Source of the DNA: an uncultured Lachnospiraceae bacterium
Lineage (GTDB): Bacteria; Bacillota; Clostridia; Lachnospirales; Lachnospiraceae
Reading direction: 5' to 3'
Length of the DNA: 64,000 nt
Assembly (NCBI GenBank): GCA_902774915.1
Contig: CACYKH010000001.1
Span: forward strand, 124,001-188,000
The position numbers and the translations under genes are program-made. Below, one piece after another: positions 26,261 to 35,393 of the stretch (positions within the stretch are counted from its first letter, which is position 1; every line of letters begins with the position of its first letter). The notes beneath the pieces are model-generated. The model saw only the letters and a list, made by a program, of their open reading frames with translations. It was not told where the DNA came from and ran no database searches.

Positions 26261-27489
26261 TAAAGTACCGCCTTATGGCTCTTATCCTTAGGCCTGTAGC
26301 CTTTCTCCTCGAGTGCCTTCATAATCTTTTCCTTATGTTCTGGACCAAAGGCCTCCAAAGTAATTATAAGCTCAACTGCAGCATTTCTGTTCAATGATAC
26401 GAACTGATTATGCTCAAGCTCAATTATATTACCCTGAAGCTCTGCAATAAGCTGTGATACCTTAACAAGTTCACCTGGCTTATCTGGAAGCAGAACAGAA
26501 ACTGTAAATATACGGCTTCTGGCAACAAGTCCATGCTGAACAACTGACGAAAGTGTGATTATATCCATGTTTCCACCGGAAATAATAGCAGCCACCTTCT
26601 TGCCTTCAGGTTTCAGATGCTTAAGTGCAGCAACTGTAAGAAGTCCTGAATTCTCAGCAATCATCTTATGATTTTCAATCATATCAAGGAAAGTAACAAC
26701 AAGCTCACTATCCTCAACTGTAATAATCTCATCAATATTCTTCTGGATATAAGGGAATATCTTCTCACCAGGAGTCTTTACAGCAGTACCATCTGCAATA
26801 GTATTTACATTTGGAAGTGTTGTGACCTTGCCTTTTTCAATAGATGCTTTCATGCAGGCTGCGCCAGCTGGCTCAACACCTATTACTTTGATAGATGGAT
26901 TAAGCATCTTTGCAAGTGTAGCAACTCCTGTTGCAAGTCCACCACCACCGATTGGTACAAGAATTGTATCAATAAATGGCTGTTCTTTAAGTATTTCCAT
27001 TGCAACTGTACTCTGACCTGTTGCAACTTCTGTATCATCAAAAGGATGAATAAATGTATATCCCTTTTCCTCTGCAAGTTTAAGAGCATATTCGCAGGAC
27101 TCATCATAAACATCTCCGTAGAGAACAACCTCTGCTCCATAGCTCTTTGTTCTATTAACTTTGATAAGTGGTGTTGTAGTTGGCATTACGATTATAGCCT
27201 TAACACCGTAGCTCTTTGCTGCATAAGCAACTCCCTGAGCATGGTTACCAGCAGATGCTGTTATAAGTCCCTTTTCTCTATCTTCTTCTGAAAGCTGGCT
27301 TATTTTATAATAAGCTCCTCTGATCTTATAAGCTCCTGTAAGCTGCATATTCTCTGGCTTAAGGAAAACCTTATTACCAGTAAGATTACTAAAATATTCA
27401 CTTTCTATAAGGCCTGTATTTCTAGCCACCTTTGAAACTATTTCATATGCTTCTTCGCATTTTTCTCTTGTTATCATATTATCGCCCAT
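26260..27489 (-). CDS. ilvA: Threonine ammonia-lyase with C-terminal ACT domain
   Basis: PLP enzyme converting threonine to 2-oxobutanoate and ammonia, the entry to isoleucine synthesis, or catabolic in some hosts. The 409-residue protein has the PLP lysine in LTGAYKIRGAYY, the glycine-rich phosphate loop VPIGGGGLATG, and an ACT-like domain after about residue 325 (FTVSVLLPDKPGELVKV). This architecture is shared by short biosynthetic-type and TdcB-like enzymes, so the physiological direction is uncertain. Two starts are possible: ATG 27489 and ATG 27477. Confidence 0.93.
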   Translation of the reverse strand: MGDNMITREKCEEAYEIVSKVARNTGLIESEYFSNLTGNKVFLKPENMQLTGAYKIRGAYYKISQLSEEDREKGLITASAGNHAQGVAYAAKSYGVKAIIVMPTTTPLIKVNRTKSYGAEVVLYGDVYDESCEYALKLAEEKGYTFIHPFDDTEVATGQSTVAMEILKEQPFIDTILVPIGGGGLATGVATLAKMLNPSIKVIGVEPAGAACMKASIEKGKVTTLPNVNTIADGTAVKTPGEKIFPYIQKNIDEIITVEDSELVVTFLDMIENHKMIAENSGLLTVAALKHLKPEGKKVAAIISGGNMDIITLSSVVQHGLVARSRIFTVSVLLPDKPGELVKVSQLIAELQGNIIELEHNQFVSLNRNAAVELIITLEAFGPEHKEKIMKALEEKGYRPKDKSHKAVL

Positions 27490-27498
27490 TTTAACTGT

Positions 27499-28455
27499 CT
27501 AATCCTCCATATTTTTAATCGCTTCATCTACTATGATTTCTTCATCAGTTCTCATATCGAAATCAGCAAAGAGCGCGTTTATATATTCATCTGGATCAAA
27601 TTTCTGTAGGTCATCAATCTTCTCACCTACACCAATATATTTAACCGGAACATTAAGCTCTGACTGAATTGCAACGGCAATACCACCTTTAGCTGTACCA
27701 TCCAGCTTGGTAAGAATAATACCATTGATCTCAGTAACAGTTGAAAACTGTCTTGCCTGTTCAAGAGCATTCTGACCAGTTGAGCCATCAAGTACTATCA
27801 TAGTTTCAACATAGCACTCTGGGTATTCTCTTGTAATAACTCTTCTCATCTTAGCAAGCTCATCCATAAGGTTCTTCTTATTATGAAGTCTACCTGCTGT
27901 ATCAATAAGCGTAAGGTTAGTTTTTCTAGCCTTTGCAGCTTTAACCGCATCAAATACAACCGCTGATGGATCTGCACCCTCGCCCTGAGCAATAATATCA
28001 ACGCCCGCTCTTTCGGCCCAAGTCTTAAGCTGATCAATAGCACCAGCTCTGAATGTATCTGCAGCAGCAAGAAGAACTGATCTGCCCTGATTCTTATACT
28101 GTGCAGCAAGCTTACCAATGGATGTTGTTTTACCAACGCCATTAACACCGATAATAAGCATTACTGTTTTAGCATCTTCAAAGCAATATGCATTATCAGG
28201 AACATTCATCTGATCTCTAAGAGAATTCATAACAAGCTCTTTACATTCAGATGCATCCCTAATACCAAGCTCTTCAACCTTTTCTTTCAGGTCATCAATA
28301 ACCTTTTCTGTAGTCTCAAATCCCATATCTGCAGAGATAAGAGTTTCTTCTAATTCATCATAGAAGTCATCATCTATTTCATTGGCTTTGAAAACATTTG
28401 TAAAGCTGTCACTTGTTTTCTTTAAGCCTTCTTTAAGTCTTTGAAAAAATCCCAT
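27499..28455 (-). CDS. ftsY: Signal recognition particle receptor FtsY
   Basis: SRP receptor GTPase that docks ribosome-SRP complexes at the membrane. The 318-residue protein has a short N-terminal region, the NG domain with Walker A GVNGVGKTTSIGKLAA, DTFRAGAIDQL, DTAGRLHN, and the TKLDGTAKGG motif. The acidic A domain of E. coli FtsY is absent, as is usual in Firmicutes. It follows smc by 39 bp. Confidence 0.97.
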   Translation of the reverse strand: MGFFQRLKEGLKKTSDSFTNVFKANEIDDDFYDELEETLISADMGFETTEKVIDDLKEKVEELGIRDASECKELVMNSLRDQMNVPDNAYCFEDAKTVMLIIGVNGVGKTTSIGKLAAQYKNQGRSVLLAAADTFRAGAIDQLKTWAERAGVDIIAQGEGADPSAVVFDAVKAAKARKTNLTLIDTAGRLHNKKNLMDELAKMRRVITREYPECYVETMIVLDGSTGQNALEQARQFSTVTEINGIILTKLDGTAKGGIAVAIQSELNVPVKYIGVGEKIDDLQKFDPDEYINALFADFDMRTDEEIIVDEAIKNMED

Positions 28456-28494
28456 GTGTCATCCTCCAAAAGATTCTTAACTATGTATAATTAA

Positions 28495-31400
28495 CTAGTC
28501 ATCAAGTTTATCTTCAATAAGGTTAACAGATACAAGAGTAGAAACACCCTTCTCCTGCATTGTAATACCGTAGAGTCTGTTAGCAGATTCCATGGTACCC
28601 TTTCTATGTGTAATAACAACGAACTGAGTATGCTTAGTAAGCTTATCCAGATAATGTGCAAATCTGCTTACGTTAGAATCATCAAGGGCCGCCTCAATCT
28701 CGTCGAGAAGACAGAATGGAGATGGCTTAAGACTCTGAATGGCAAACAGAAGGCTGATAGCCGTTAAACTCTTCTCACCACCGGAGAGCTGCATCATGTT
28801 CTGGAGCTTCTTTCCAGGTGGCTGAGCGTTGATAATAATACCTGTTTCAAGAAGGTCATCCTCATCAACCAGCATAAGGCTTGCCTTACCACCACCAAAG
28901 AGTTCTTTGAATACCTTACCAAACATAACCTGGATATCCTTGAACTTCTCTGTAAATGTTTCCTTCATAGCCTTATCAAGATCAGCAATAATACCTCTAA
29001 GGTTATTCTCAGCCTCTAAGATGTCATCTCTCTGCTCTTTCAGGAACTCATATCTTTCAGATACTTCCTTGAATTCCTCGATAGCATTTACATTTACATC
29101 ACCGAGAGAACGGATTCTCTGACGAACAGTTGTAATTTCCTTCTTAAGAGCGGCTGGATCATTATAATCCTCAGTCTTAAGCTGTTCAGCAGAGCTATAT
29201 GTAAGCTCATACTCTTCCCACATATAGTTAGAAGCTTTATCCTTTTCCTCTTCCAGCTTTTCAATATTAAGCTTTAGAGAATAAGCTGATTTTTCAAGAC
29301 CATTAATATCAGATGAAAGTTTTTCTCTCTTTCCAAAGAAATCCTTATGGTTCTGATTAATCTCATCTTTTTCAGCTATATGCTTCTTAAGATTTTCATT
29401 ATCCTTCTCAATAGCTTTCTGGTTATTTTCCTTAGTCTTTCTAAGGTCATCCAGTTCCTTCTTCAGATTATCTACATTATTAGAATTATCCAGAAGTCTC
29501 TGAGCAAAACCATCAATTTCATCATTATAATTAGAAATCTCATTTTCAATACGTGCAATGTCATCGTTTAAGTGGCTGAGATTGTTCTTCTCGTTCTCCA
29601 CATCCATGTTAGCTGCACGCATCTTATCTTCTTTTTCATGCTTGATATCGTTCTTCTTTGAAAGCTCAACTTCAAGCTTAGCAATCATGGATTCACGCTC
29701 AGTAATAGATTCCTCATGCTGTTTACCAGTATTAAAGAGGTCAGTCTTATTACCATCAATCTGCTTAACCTGAGCATCCAGTTCAGTGCTTTCTTTCTTA
29801 ATGCTGGCAAAACTGTTATCAATAGATTCCAGCTTATTCTTTACATTAGTAAGACCGATAGTCAGAGAGTTTTCATCAATAGTAAGCTTCTGAATATGAT
29901 TATTCAGGTTATTTCTCTCTTCTCTAAGAGTTTCCTTCTTCATCGTAAGGTTTGCATCTTCTTCTCTTGCCTTACGAAGCTTATTATTTGTTTCACCAAT
30001 CTGTTTCTGAATATCCTCAAGCTCTCTCTTACGTCCAAGAAGATTACTTGAATTTCTGAAAGCACCACCAGTCATGGCTCCACCTGGGTTAATAAGTTCT
30101 CCAGTAGGAGTAACAAGTCTAAGTGACTGATTATATTTCTTGGAAATCTTAATGGCATCATCAATATTCTTTACAACAATACTTCTGCCAAGAAGACTTT
30201 CTATAATGTTTTCATATTTCTTATTGGTTTTAACCAGCTTAGATGCAACACCTATAACACCATTTTCTTTAAGTGCATCCGGATTAGCGCTTCCTCTCTT
30301 TACAACACCTGTAATAGGAAGGAATGTTGCACGTCCCAGTTTATTGGTTCTAAGGTAAGCTATCATTTCTTTTGCTGTAGCTTCGTCCTCAGTAACGATG
30401 TTCTGAATGCTGGCACCAAGTGCTGTTTCTATAGCTGTTTCATATTCCTTATCAACGGAAATGATATCGGCAACAACTCCAATAACCTTGGAATCCTTTG
30501 TCTTTTTCTCCATTACCTTCTTGATACTCTGGCCGTAGCCTTCATATCTTTCAGTCAGGTTACGAAGACTTTCATATCTGGACTGAAGGCTGATTACACT
30601 CTGATTATATTTCTGAATATCAGTCTTAACAGTTGTAGCTCTGTCAGATACAGATCTCAGCTCAGTCTCACATTTAGTAAGTCTCTGTCTATCCTTTGAA
30701 AGTGCTTCCTCAACAGATTTCTTTTCATTTTCCAGAGTCTGCTGCTCACTAAGTGCCTGTGACTGCTCGCTCTTATCAGCTAAAAATCTTGAATTCAACT
30801 CTGTCTTACGAAGGCTGATATTTTCAAGCATAGTATCATATCTGGCAATTTTCTCTTTGAGGTTACCACCTTCATTAATGAATTCAATAATATCTGTCTT
30901 TGCAGTTTCAATTTTATCAGCAACGGCATTCTCTTCTTTTTCAGCTTTATCAACTTCAGCCTGAAGTGCTTCAAAAGATTTATTCTTTTCATTAAGTTCT
31001 TTGGTAACATCAGATTTCTTCTTATTAAGAGCATCTACCTCAGCCTGGAGATCATCTATTCTGTTCTTAACTCTCTCAATCTGAGAATTAATCTCGGCTG
31101 TGATTACATCTTCAGAGGAAATACGCTCATTAATTACTCGAATCTCACCATCAGCATGCTCATTTTCAAGCTTCTTCTCATTAATGCTGTGCTGACAGTT
31201 TTCTATCTTATTATTAATAACTTCAAGTGTTTCCTCGAGTCTCTCATATTCAGCCTTTGTGTAATCAAACTCTTCCTGGAGTCTGGCAGTTTCATTCTCT
31301 GTGATTTCGAGATTCTTTTTGCTTTCATCCAGTTTAGCTCTTAACTTATCTACTTCAATAAGGAAGGAATTAATATCAAGAGTTTTCTGACGATCCTTAA

Positions 31401-32052
31401 GTTCAAGGAAGATCTTCGCCTTTTCAGACTGCTCACGAAGAGGCTCAACTCTTTCCTCAAGACCTGAAAGAATATCATTTACACGGTTCAGATTTACATG
31501 CTCAGCATCCAGCTGTTTCTCTGTAATCTGTTTATTCTTCTTATATTTAACAATACCTGCTGCTTCATCGAAAAGTGCACGTCTATCATCAGGCTTGTCA
31601 GAAAGAATTCTTTCTATCTGACCCTGTCCGATGATAGAATAACCCTCTTTACCAATACCTGTATCAAAGAACATTGATGTAATATCCTTAAGACGGGTAA
31701 CATTTCCGTTAAGAAGGTATTCACTTTCACCTGAACGGTATACTCTACGAGCAACAGTTACTTCATTATAATCAATAGGAAGACTGTGATCAGAATTGTC
31801 CAGGGTAATAGCAACATATGCAGCTGCCTGGGGTTTTCTCTGCTCAGTTCCTGAGAAGATAACATCTTCCATCTTGGAACCACGGAGCTTTACTGCACTC
31901 TGTTCACCAAGAACCCAGCGTACAGCATCGGCAACATTACTCTTACCAGAACCGTTAGGGCCTACAATGGCAGTAATACCCTCTTCAAATCTGAAATCAA
32001 TCTTATTGGCAAATGATTTAAAACCATTTACTTCTATACTCTTTAAATACAT
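28495..32052 (-). CDS. smc: Chromosome condensation protein SMC
   Basis: Structural maintenance of chromosomes ATPase, 1185 residues and full length. The N-terminal head has Walker A GPNGSGKSN (32-40). Two long coiled coils flank a hinge (about 510-640; VADIISVDKEYETAIETALG). The C-terminal head has the signature QLSGGEKSLTAISLLFAIQ and Walker B CLLDEIEAALDD. Its partners ScpA and ScpB are encoded at 46432-47178 and 45838-46422. It follows rnc by 10 bp. Confidence 0.98.
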   Translation of the reverse strand: MYLKSIEVNGFKSFANKIDFRFEEGITAIVGPNGSGKSNVADAVRWVLGEQSAVKLRGSKMEDVIFSGTEQRKPQAAAYVAITLDNSDHSLPIDYNEVTVARRVYRSGESEYLLNGNVTRLKDITSMFFDTGIGKEGYSIIGQGQIERILSDKPDDRRALFDEAAGIVKYKKNKQITEKQLDAEHVNLNRVNDILSGLEERVEPLREQSEKAKIFLELKDRQKTLDINSFLIEVDKLRAKLDESKKNLEITENETARLQEEFDYTKAEYERLEETLEVINNKIENCQHSINEKKLENEHADGEIRVINERISSEDVITAEINSQIERVKNRIDDLQAEVDALNKKKSDVTKELNEKNKSFEALQAEVDKAEKEENAVADKIETAKTDIIEFINEGGNLKEKIARYDTMLENISLRKTELNSRFLADKSEQSQALSEQQTLENEKKSVEEALSKDRQRLTKCETELRSVSDRATTVKTDIQKYNQSVISLQSRYESLRNLTERYEGYGQSIKKVMEKKTKDSKVIGVVADIISVDKEYETAIETALGASIQNIVTEDEATAKEMIAYLRTNKLGRATFLPITGVVKRGSANPDALKENGVIGVASKLVKTNKKYENIIESLLGRSIVVKNIDDAIKISKKYNQSLRLVTPTGELINPGGAMTGGAFRNSSNLLGRKRELEDIQKQIGETNNKLRKAREEDANLTMKKETLREERNNLNNHIQKLTIDENSLTIGLTNVKNKLESIDNSFASIKKESTELDAQVKQIDGNKTDLFNTGKQHEESITERESMIAKLEVELSKKNDIKHEKEDKMRAANMDVENEKNNLSHLNDDIARIENEISNYNDEIDGFAQRLLDNSNNVDNLKKELDDLRKTKENNQKAIEKDNENLKKHIAEKDEINQNHKDFFGKREKLSSDINGLEKSAYSLKLNIEKLEEEKDKASNYMWEEYELTYSSAEQLKTEDYNDPAALKKEITTVRQRIRSLGDVNVNAIEEFKEVSERYEFLKEQRDDILEAENNLRGIIADLDKAMKETFTEKFKDIQVMFGKVFKELFGGGKASLMLVDEDDLLETGIIINAQPPGKKLQNMMQLSGGEKSLTAISLLFAIQSLKPSPFCLLDEIEAALDDSNVSRFAHYLDKLTKHTQFVVITHRKGTMESANRLYGITMQEKGVSTLVSVNLIEDKLDD

Positions 32053-32062
32053 AATTTTTCCC

Positions 32063-32746
32063 TTAGTTATCGAAATTTAATTTAATGATGGTTCTATGAG
32101 CCGCAACCTGCTCAGCCATCTTTTTGGTATGTCCTGTACCTTTTTCATAATCAACACCATCAATGGTTACCACTGATTCATATGTGCGATTATGTTCAGG
32201 GCCGGTTGTATCCACAAGTCTGTATTCAATCTTGCCACCTTTACTCTGAACATATTCCTGGAGTATGGACTTCGCATCATAAAATGTGCTCTTATGCTCT
32301 ATATCTGTGAGCAGGAACTTCTGAACATACTTTTCAGCCTCTTCAATGCCGCCATCCAGATAAATGGCACCAAGAACTGACTCAAACAGATCGCAGAGAA
32401 TTGATGACCTGTTTTTTCCACCGGTCATCTCTTCACCATGGCTGAGGTAAAGATAATCACCAAAGCCAAAGTCACGCGTGATCTGAGATAAAGTATATTC
32501 ACATACCAAACTCGCTCTAAGTTTTGTAAGTTCACCCTCTGATTTATCAGGATATCTGAGGAAAAGTTCTTTACTGACTATGAATTGAAGTATTGCATCA
32601 CCCAGGAATTCATATCTCTCGTATGAGATGATATCTTCCTTACTCTCATTCACATAGGACTTATGAGTAAATGCAACATCAAGATAGTCAAGATTCTTGA
32701 ACTTGTATCCCAGAACCTCTTCGAAGGATGTATAATCATTCTTCAT
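32063..32746 (-). CDS. rnc: Ribonuclease III
   Basis: Double-strand-specific endoribonuclease for rRNA and mRNA processing. The catalytic domain has the signature SYERYEFLGDAIL and the second metal site region DLFESVLGAIYLDGG; the dsRNA-binding domain covers about 155-227. Two adjacent starts exist. GTG at 32749 overlaps the plsX stop (TAGTG), while ATG at 32746 begins one codon later; I prefer ATG. Confidence 0.96.
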   Translation of the reverse strand: MKNDYTSFEEVLGYKFKNLDYLDVAFTHKSYVNESKEDIISYERYEFLGDAILQFIVSKELFLRYPDKSEGELTKLRASLVCEYTLSQITRDFGFGDYLYLSHGEEMTGGKNRSSILCDLFESVLGAIYLDGGIEEAEKYVQKFLLTDIEHKSTFYDAKSILQEYVQSKGGKIEYRLVDTTGPEHNRTYESVVTIDGVDYEKGTGHTKKMAEQVAAHRTIIKLNFDN

Positions 32747-32748
32747 CA

Positions 32749-33753
32749 CTATTTCTCTATACCTTTTATAATCTTTCCACTAACGTCATTCTTTACGAAT
32801 GAAACACATTGATCGATAGCGGATATAACTTCCATTTCCTTTGAATTACCATGGATCTTAACCACAAGACCCTTAAGTCCAAGAAGTGGTGCTCCACCTT
32901 TATCAGATGCATCAAACTTCTTAAGAGTTCTCTTCATACTCTTCTTAACGAGAATTGCTCCCATCTTACTGGAGAATGAAGAAAGGAATGCACCTTTGAT
33001 CTCACGAAGGATTACTTTTGAAAGCCCTTCGTAAAGCTTAATAATTGTATTTCCAATAAATCCGTCAGCAACTATAACATCAGCTTTTCCATAAGGAATT
33101 CCTCTTGCTTCTATGGAACCGACGAAATTAACACTTTCATCTTTCTTAAGTAATGCATAAGCTGCTTTGACCTGTGCATTACCTTTTTCTTCTTCAAGTC
33201 CAACATTTGCCAGGGCAACACGCGGATTATCTACCTTACATACTTCCTGCATATAGATGGAACCCATCTGAGCAAACTGATGAAGAACCTCAGGTTTAAC
33301 ATCCATGTTAGCACCACAATCCAAAAGAAGTGAAGGTTCTGCAGCTGTTGGAAGTAAATGTGCAAGAGGAGTTCTCTTAACTCCCTTAGCTCTACCTACA
33401 ATAAACTGTCCACCAGCAAGAATTGCCCCAGTACTACCTGCAGAAATAAAAGCATCAGCCTTTCCTTCTTTTAGAAGATTTAGACCAACAACAAGGGATG
33501 AATCCTTCTTTTCTCTTACAGCTTTTACAGGAGCTTCATTAAGGCTAATCTCTTCTGTAGCATTAATAACCTCAACCCTGCTTTTATCATATTCATATTC
33601 ATTTAGTAAGCTGTCTATCTCTGATTTATGACCTACGAGAAACAGCTTTACATTTTTGTTATTTTCAAGACCTTTAACCGCACCCTTAACACAAACGCTA
33701 GCGCCATTATCGCCACCAATTGTGTCAATAACAATATTTATCATATTGCCCAT
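32749..33753 (-). CDS. plsX: Phosphate acyltransferase PlsX
   Basis: Makes acyl phosphate from acyl-ACP for phosphatidic acid synthesis, acting before PlsY (48227-48904 here). The 334-residue protein has DTIGGDNG near the start, GSTGAILAGGQFIVGR, LLDCGANMDVKPEVLHQFA and DGFIGNTIIKLYEG. GGAGG six bases before the ATG at 33753 decides the start; the frame is open upstream to 33792. The acpP gene that often follows plsX is missing, since rnc overlaps its stop codon. Confidence 0.96.
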   Translation of the reverse strand: MGNMINIVIDTIGGDNGASVCVKGAVKGLENNKNVKLFLVGHKSEIDSLLNEYEYDKSRVEVINATEEISLNEAPVKAVREKKDSSLVVGLNLLKEGKADAFISAGSTGAILAGGQFIVGRAKGVKRTPLAHLLPTAAEPSLLLDCGANMDVKPEVLHQFAQMGSIYMQEVCKVDNPRVALANVGLEEEKGNAQVKAAYALLKKDESVNFVGSIEARGIPYGKADVIVADGFIGNTIIKLYEGLSKVILREIKGAFLSSFSSKMGAILVKKSMKRTLKKFDASDKGGAPLLGLKGLVVKIHGNSKEMEVISAIDQCVSFVKNDVSGKIIKGIEK

Positions 33754-33812
33754 ATCAGACCTCCAAATGTGCTTTATATGCATAGTAATCACATCATAAC
33801 AATAACTTAATT

Positions 33813-33841
33813 ATTTTAGAACAAATACCACCCTTTTGCAA
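33813..33841 (-). promoter_or_regulatory. Putative promoter of plsX-rnc-smc-ftsY
   Basis: Minus-strand TTGCAA (33836-33841), a 17-base spacer and TAAAAT (33813-33818). It lies just after the rpmF terminator, as expected for a promoter that restarts transcription into plsX. Confidence 0.5.
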
Positions 33842-33862
33842 GGATAAAGATAGTAAATATGA

Positions 33863-33891
33863 AATAAAAAAGCGGACCAATTTGGTCCGCT
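33863..33891 (-). terminator. Intrinsic terminator of rpmF
   Basis: Perfect ten-base stem AGCGGACCAA / TTGGTCCGCT (33871-33891) followed on the minus strand by TTTTTTATTT. It separates rpmF from plsX. Confidence 0.94.
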
Positions 33892-33917
33892 TAATTCCTA
33901 TATAAATTCTCTAAAAA

Positions 33918-34097
33918 TTAATCTACAGCGATAATTTCCTTCTGACCATATGAGCCACAATTCTTACATACTCTATGAGGCATCATAAGTTCTCCACATT
34001 TTGGACATTTTACAAGGTTTGGGGCTGACATCTTCCAGTTAGCTCTTCTCTTATCACGTCTTGACTTAGAGATTTTGTTCTTTGGACAAATTGACAT
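33918..34097 (-). CDS. rpmF: 50S ribosomal protein L32
   Basis: 59-residue ribosomal protein translated by hand. It starts MSICPKNKISKSRRDKRRAN and carries a zinc-ribbon with CPKC and CKNC. It ends KEIIAVD. AAGGAGG precedes the ATG. It is monocistronic, with a consensus promoter upstream and a strong terminator downstream. The DUF177 gene that often precedes rpmF is not present. Confidence 0.96.
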   Translation of the reverse strand: MSICPKNKISKSRRDKRRANWKMSAPNLVKCPKCGELMMPHRVCKNCGSYGQKEIIAVD

Positions 34098-34123
34098 TCG
34101 AATACACCTCCTTATGCGAAACT

Positions 34124-34137
34124 TGGTCTCAAGACCA
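34124..34137. promoter_or_regulatory. Perfect palindrome at the 5' end of the rpmF transcript
   Basis: TGGTCT and AGACCA separated by two bases, lying a few bases downstream of the predicted rpmF start of transcription. It could be a 5' stabilising hairpin or a repressor site; sequence alone cannot tell. Confidence 0.4.
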
Positions 34138-34147
34138 CACTTGACCC

Positions 34148-34176
34148 ATTATACTTATATCGACACATCTTGTCAA
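34148..34176 (-). promoter_or_regulatory. Consensus promoter of rpmF
   Basis: Minus-strand TTGACA (34171-34176), exactly 17 bases, and TATAAT (34148-34153): a perfect match to the housekeeping consensus. It starts 18 bases after the ackA stop codon. Confidence 0.92.
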
Positions 34177-34193
34177 CATAATTTTTCTGTTTT

Positions 34194-35393
34194 TTATGAG
34201 ATAATTTCAAGTGTCTCTCTTGCGATTGTAAGTTCCTCATTTGTAGGTATAACTACAACCTTAACCTTTGAGTCAGCTGACTGTATCTCAACCTCGTCGC
34301 CATGAGTAGATGCATTTTTCTCTGCATCAATACTTACGCCGATGTATTTGAAGTTCTCCATGATAGCTGCACGGATCTTATCGTCGTTCTCACCAATACC
34401 TGCAGTGAATGCAATAAGGTCAACACCATTCATTGAAGCAATGTAGCTACCGATAATCTTTACAGCGCTATAAACGAATGCATTGAATGCAATAATTGAT
34501 CTCTTATCGCCTTCCTTAATACCTGCATCGATATCACGGCAATCACTGGATCTTCCAGAAAGGCCCATAAGACCTGATTCTTTATTAAGGATATTCAGAA
34601 TCTCATCAATTGATTTGCCTTCTTTATTAGCGATGTACTGGATGATAGCTGGATCGATGTTACCACTTCTTGTACCCATTACTAGTCCTTCAAGTGGAGT
34701 AAGACCCATAGATGTATCTACTGACTTACCACCCTGAACTGCTGTTATGCTGGCACCACCACCGAGGTGACAAACAATAATCTTTGTATCCTCAACTGGC
34801 TTATCAAGATGCTTAACTGCTTCCTTAGAAACATAGCTGTGGCTTGTTCCGTGGAAACCATATCTTCTAATCTTATAGTTCTCATAGTATGAATATGGGA
34901 TACCATAAATATATGCTTTCTCAGGCATTGTCTGATGAAATGCAGTATCAAATGTTACACACTGTGGTGTTTCTGGCATAAGCTCCTTACAAGCTCTGAT
35001 ACCAAGAAGGTTTGCAGGGTTATGAAGAGGTGCAAGGTCTGCGCACTCCTCAATCTTTGCAATAACATCATCAGTTACAAGAACTGAAGAGTTGAAATAC
35101 TCTCCACCGTGAACTACTCTGTGTCCAACTGCATCTATCTCTGACAAAGAATTAATAGCTCCATCTTCAGGACTAACGAGAACATCGATTACAGTCTTAA
35201 GAGCTACACCATGGTCTGGCATGTCAATCTGCTTCTCTTTCTTCTCTCCTGTTTTAGAGCTATTATACTTAATACAGCTTCCATCAATACCTATTCTTTC
35301 ACAAAGTCCCTTCGCAAGCACCTGCTCTGAATCTGAATCAATAAGCTGATACTTGAGTGATGATGATCCGGCATTAATTACTAAGATTTTCAT
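34194..35393 (-). CDS. ackA: Acetate kinase
   Basis: Converts acetyl phosphate and ADP to acetate and ATP, the energy-yielding end of acetate fermentation. The 399-residue protein has NAGSSSLKYQL at the N-terminus, the catalytic region YGFHGTSHSYVS, CHLGGGASI, DTSMGLTPLEG and GTRSGNIDPAI. pta is not adjacent. Its ATG overlaps the stop of the diguanylate cyclase gene by four bases, so the two are translationally coupled. GAGGGAGAAGAATACAA precedes the start. Confidence 0.98.
   Translation of the reverse strand: MKILVINAGSSSLKYQLIDSDSEQVLAKGLCERIGIDGSCIKYNSSKTGEKKEKQIDMPDHGVALKTVIDVLVSPEDGAINSLSEIDAVGHRVVHGGEYFNSSVLVTDDVIAKIEECADLAPLHNPANLLGIRACKELMPETPQCVTFDTAFHQTMPEKAYIYGIPYSYYENYKIRRYGFHGTSHSYVSKEAVKHLDKPVEDTKIIVCHLGGGASITAVQGGKSVDTSMGLTPLEGLVMGTRSGNIDPAIIQYIANKEGKSIDEILNILNKESGLMGLSGRSSDCRDIDAGIKEGDKRSIIAFNAFVYSAVKIIGSYIASMNGVDLIAFTAGIGENDDKIRAAIMENFKYIGVSIDAEKNASTHGDEVEIQSADSKVKVVVIPTNEELTIARETLEIIS

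Noticed and set aside
26668..27291. Long plus-strand frame (207 codons) antisense to ilvA
   Set aside because: The translation is Cys/Asn/Ser-rich without any domain, the pattern of an antisense shadow; ilvA is clearly the gene.
32754..33792. Longer N-terminus for PlsX starting at 33792
   Set aside because: GGAGG with proper spacing precedes the ATG at 33753, and the extra residues match no PlsX start.
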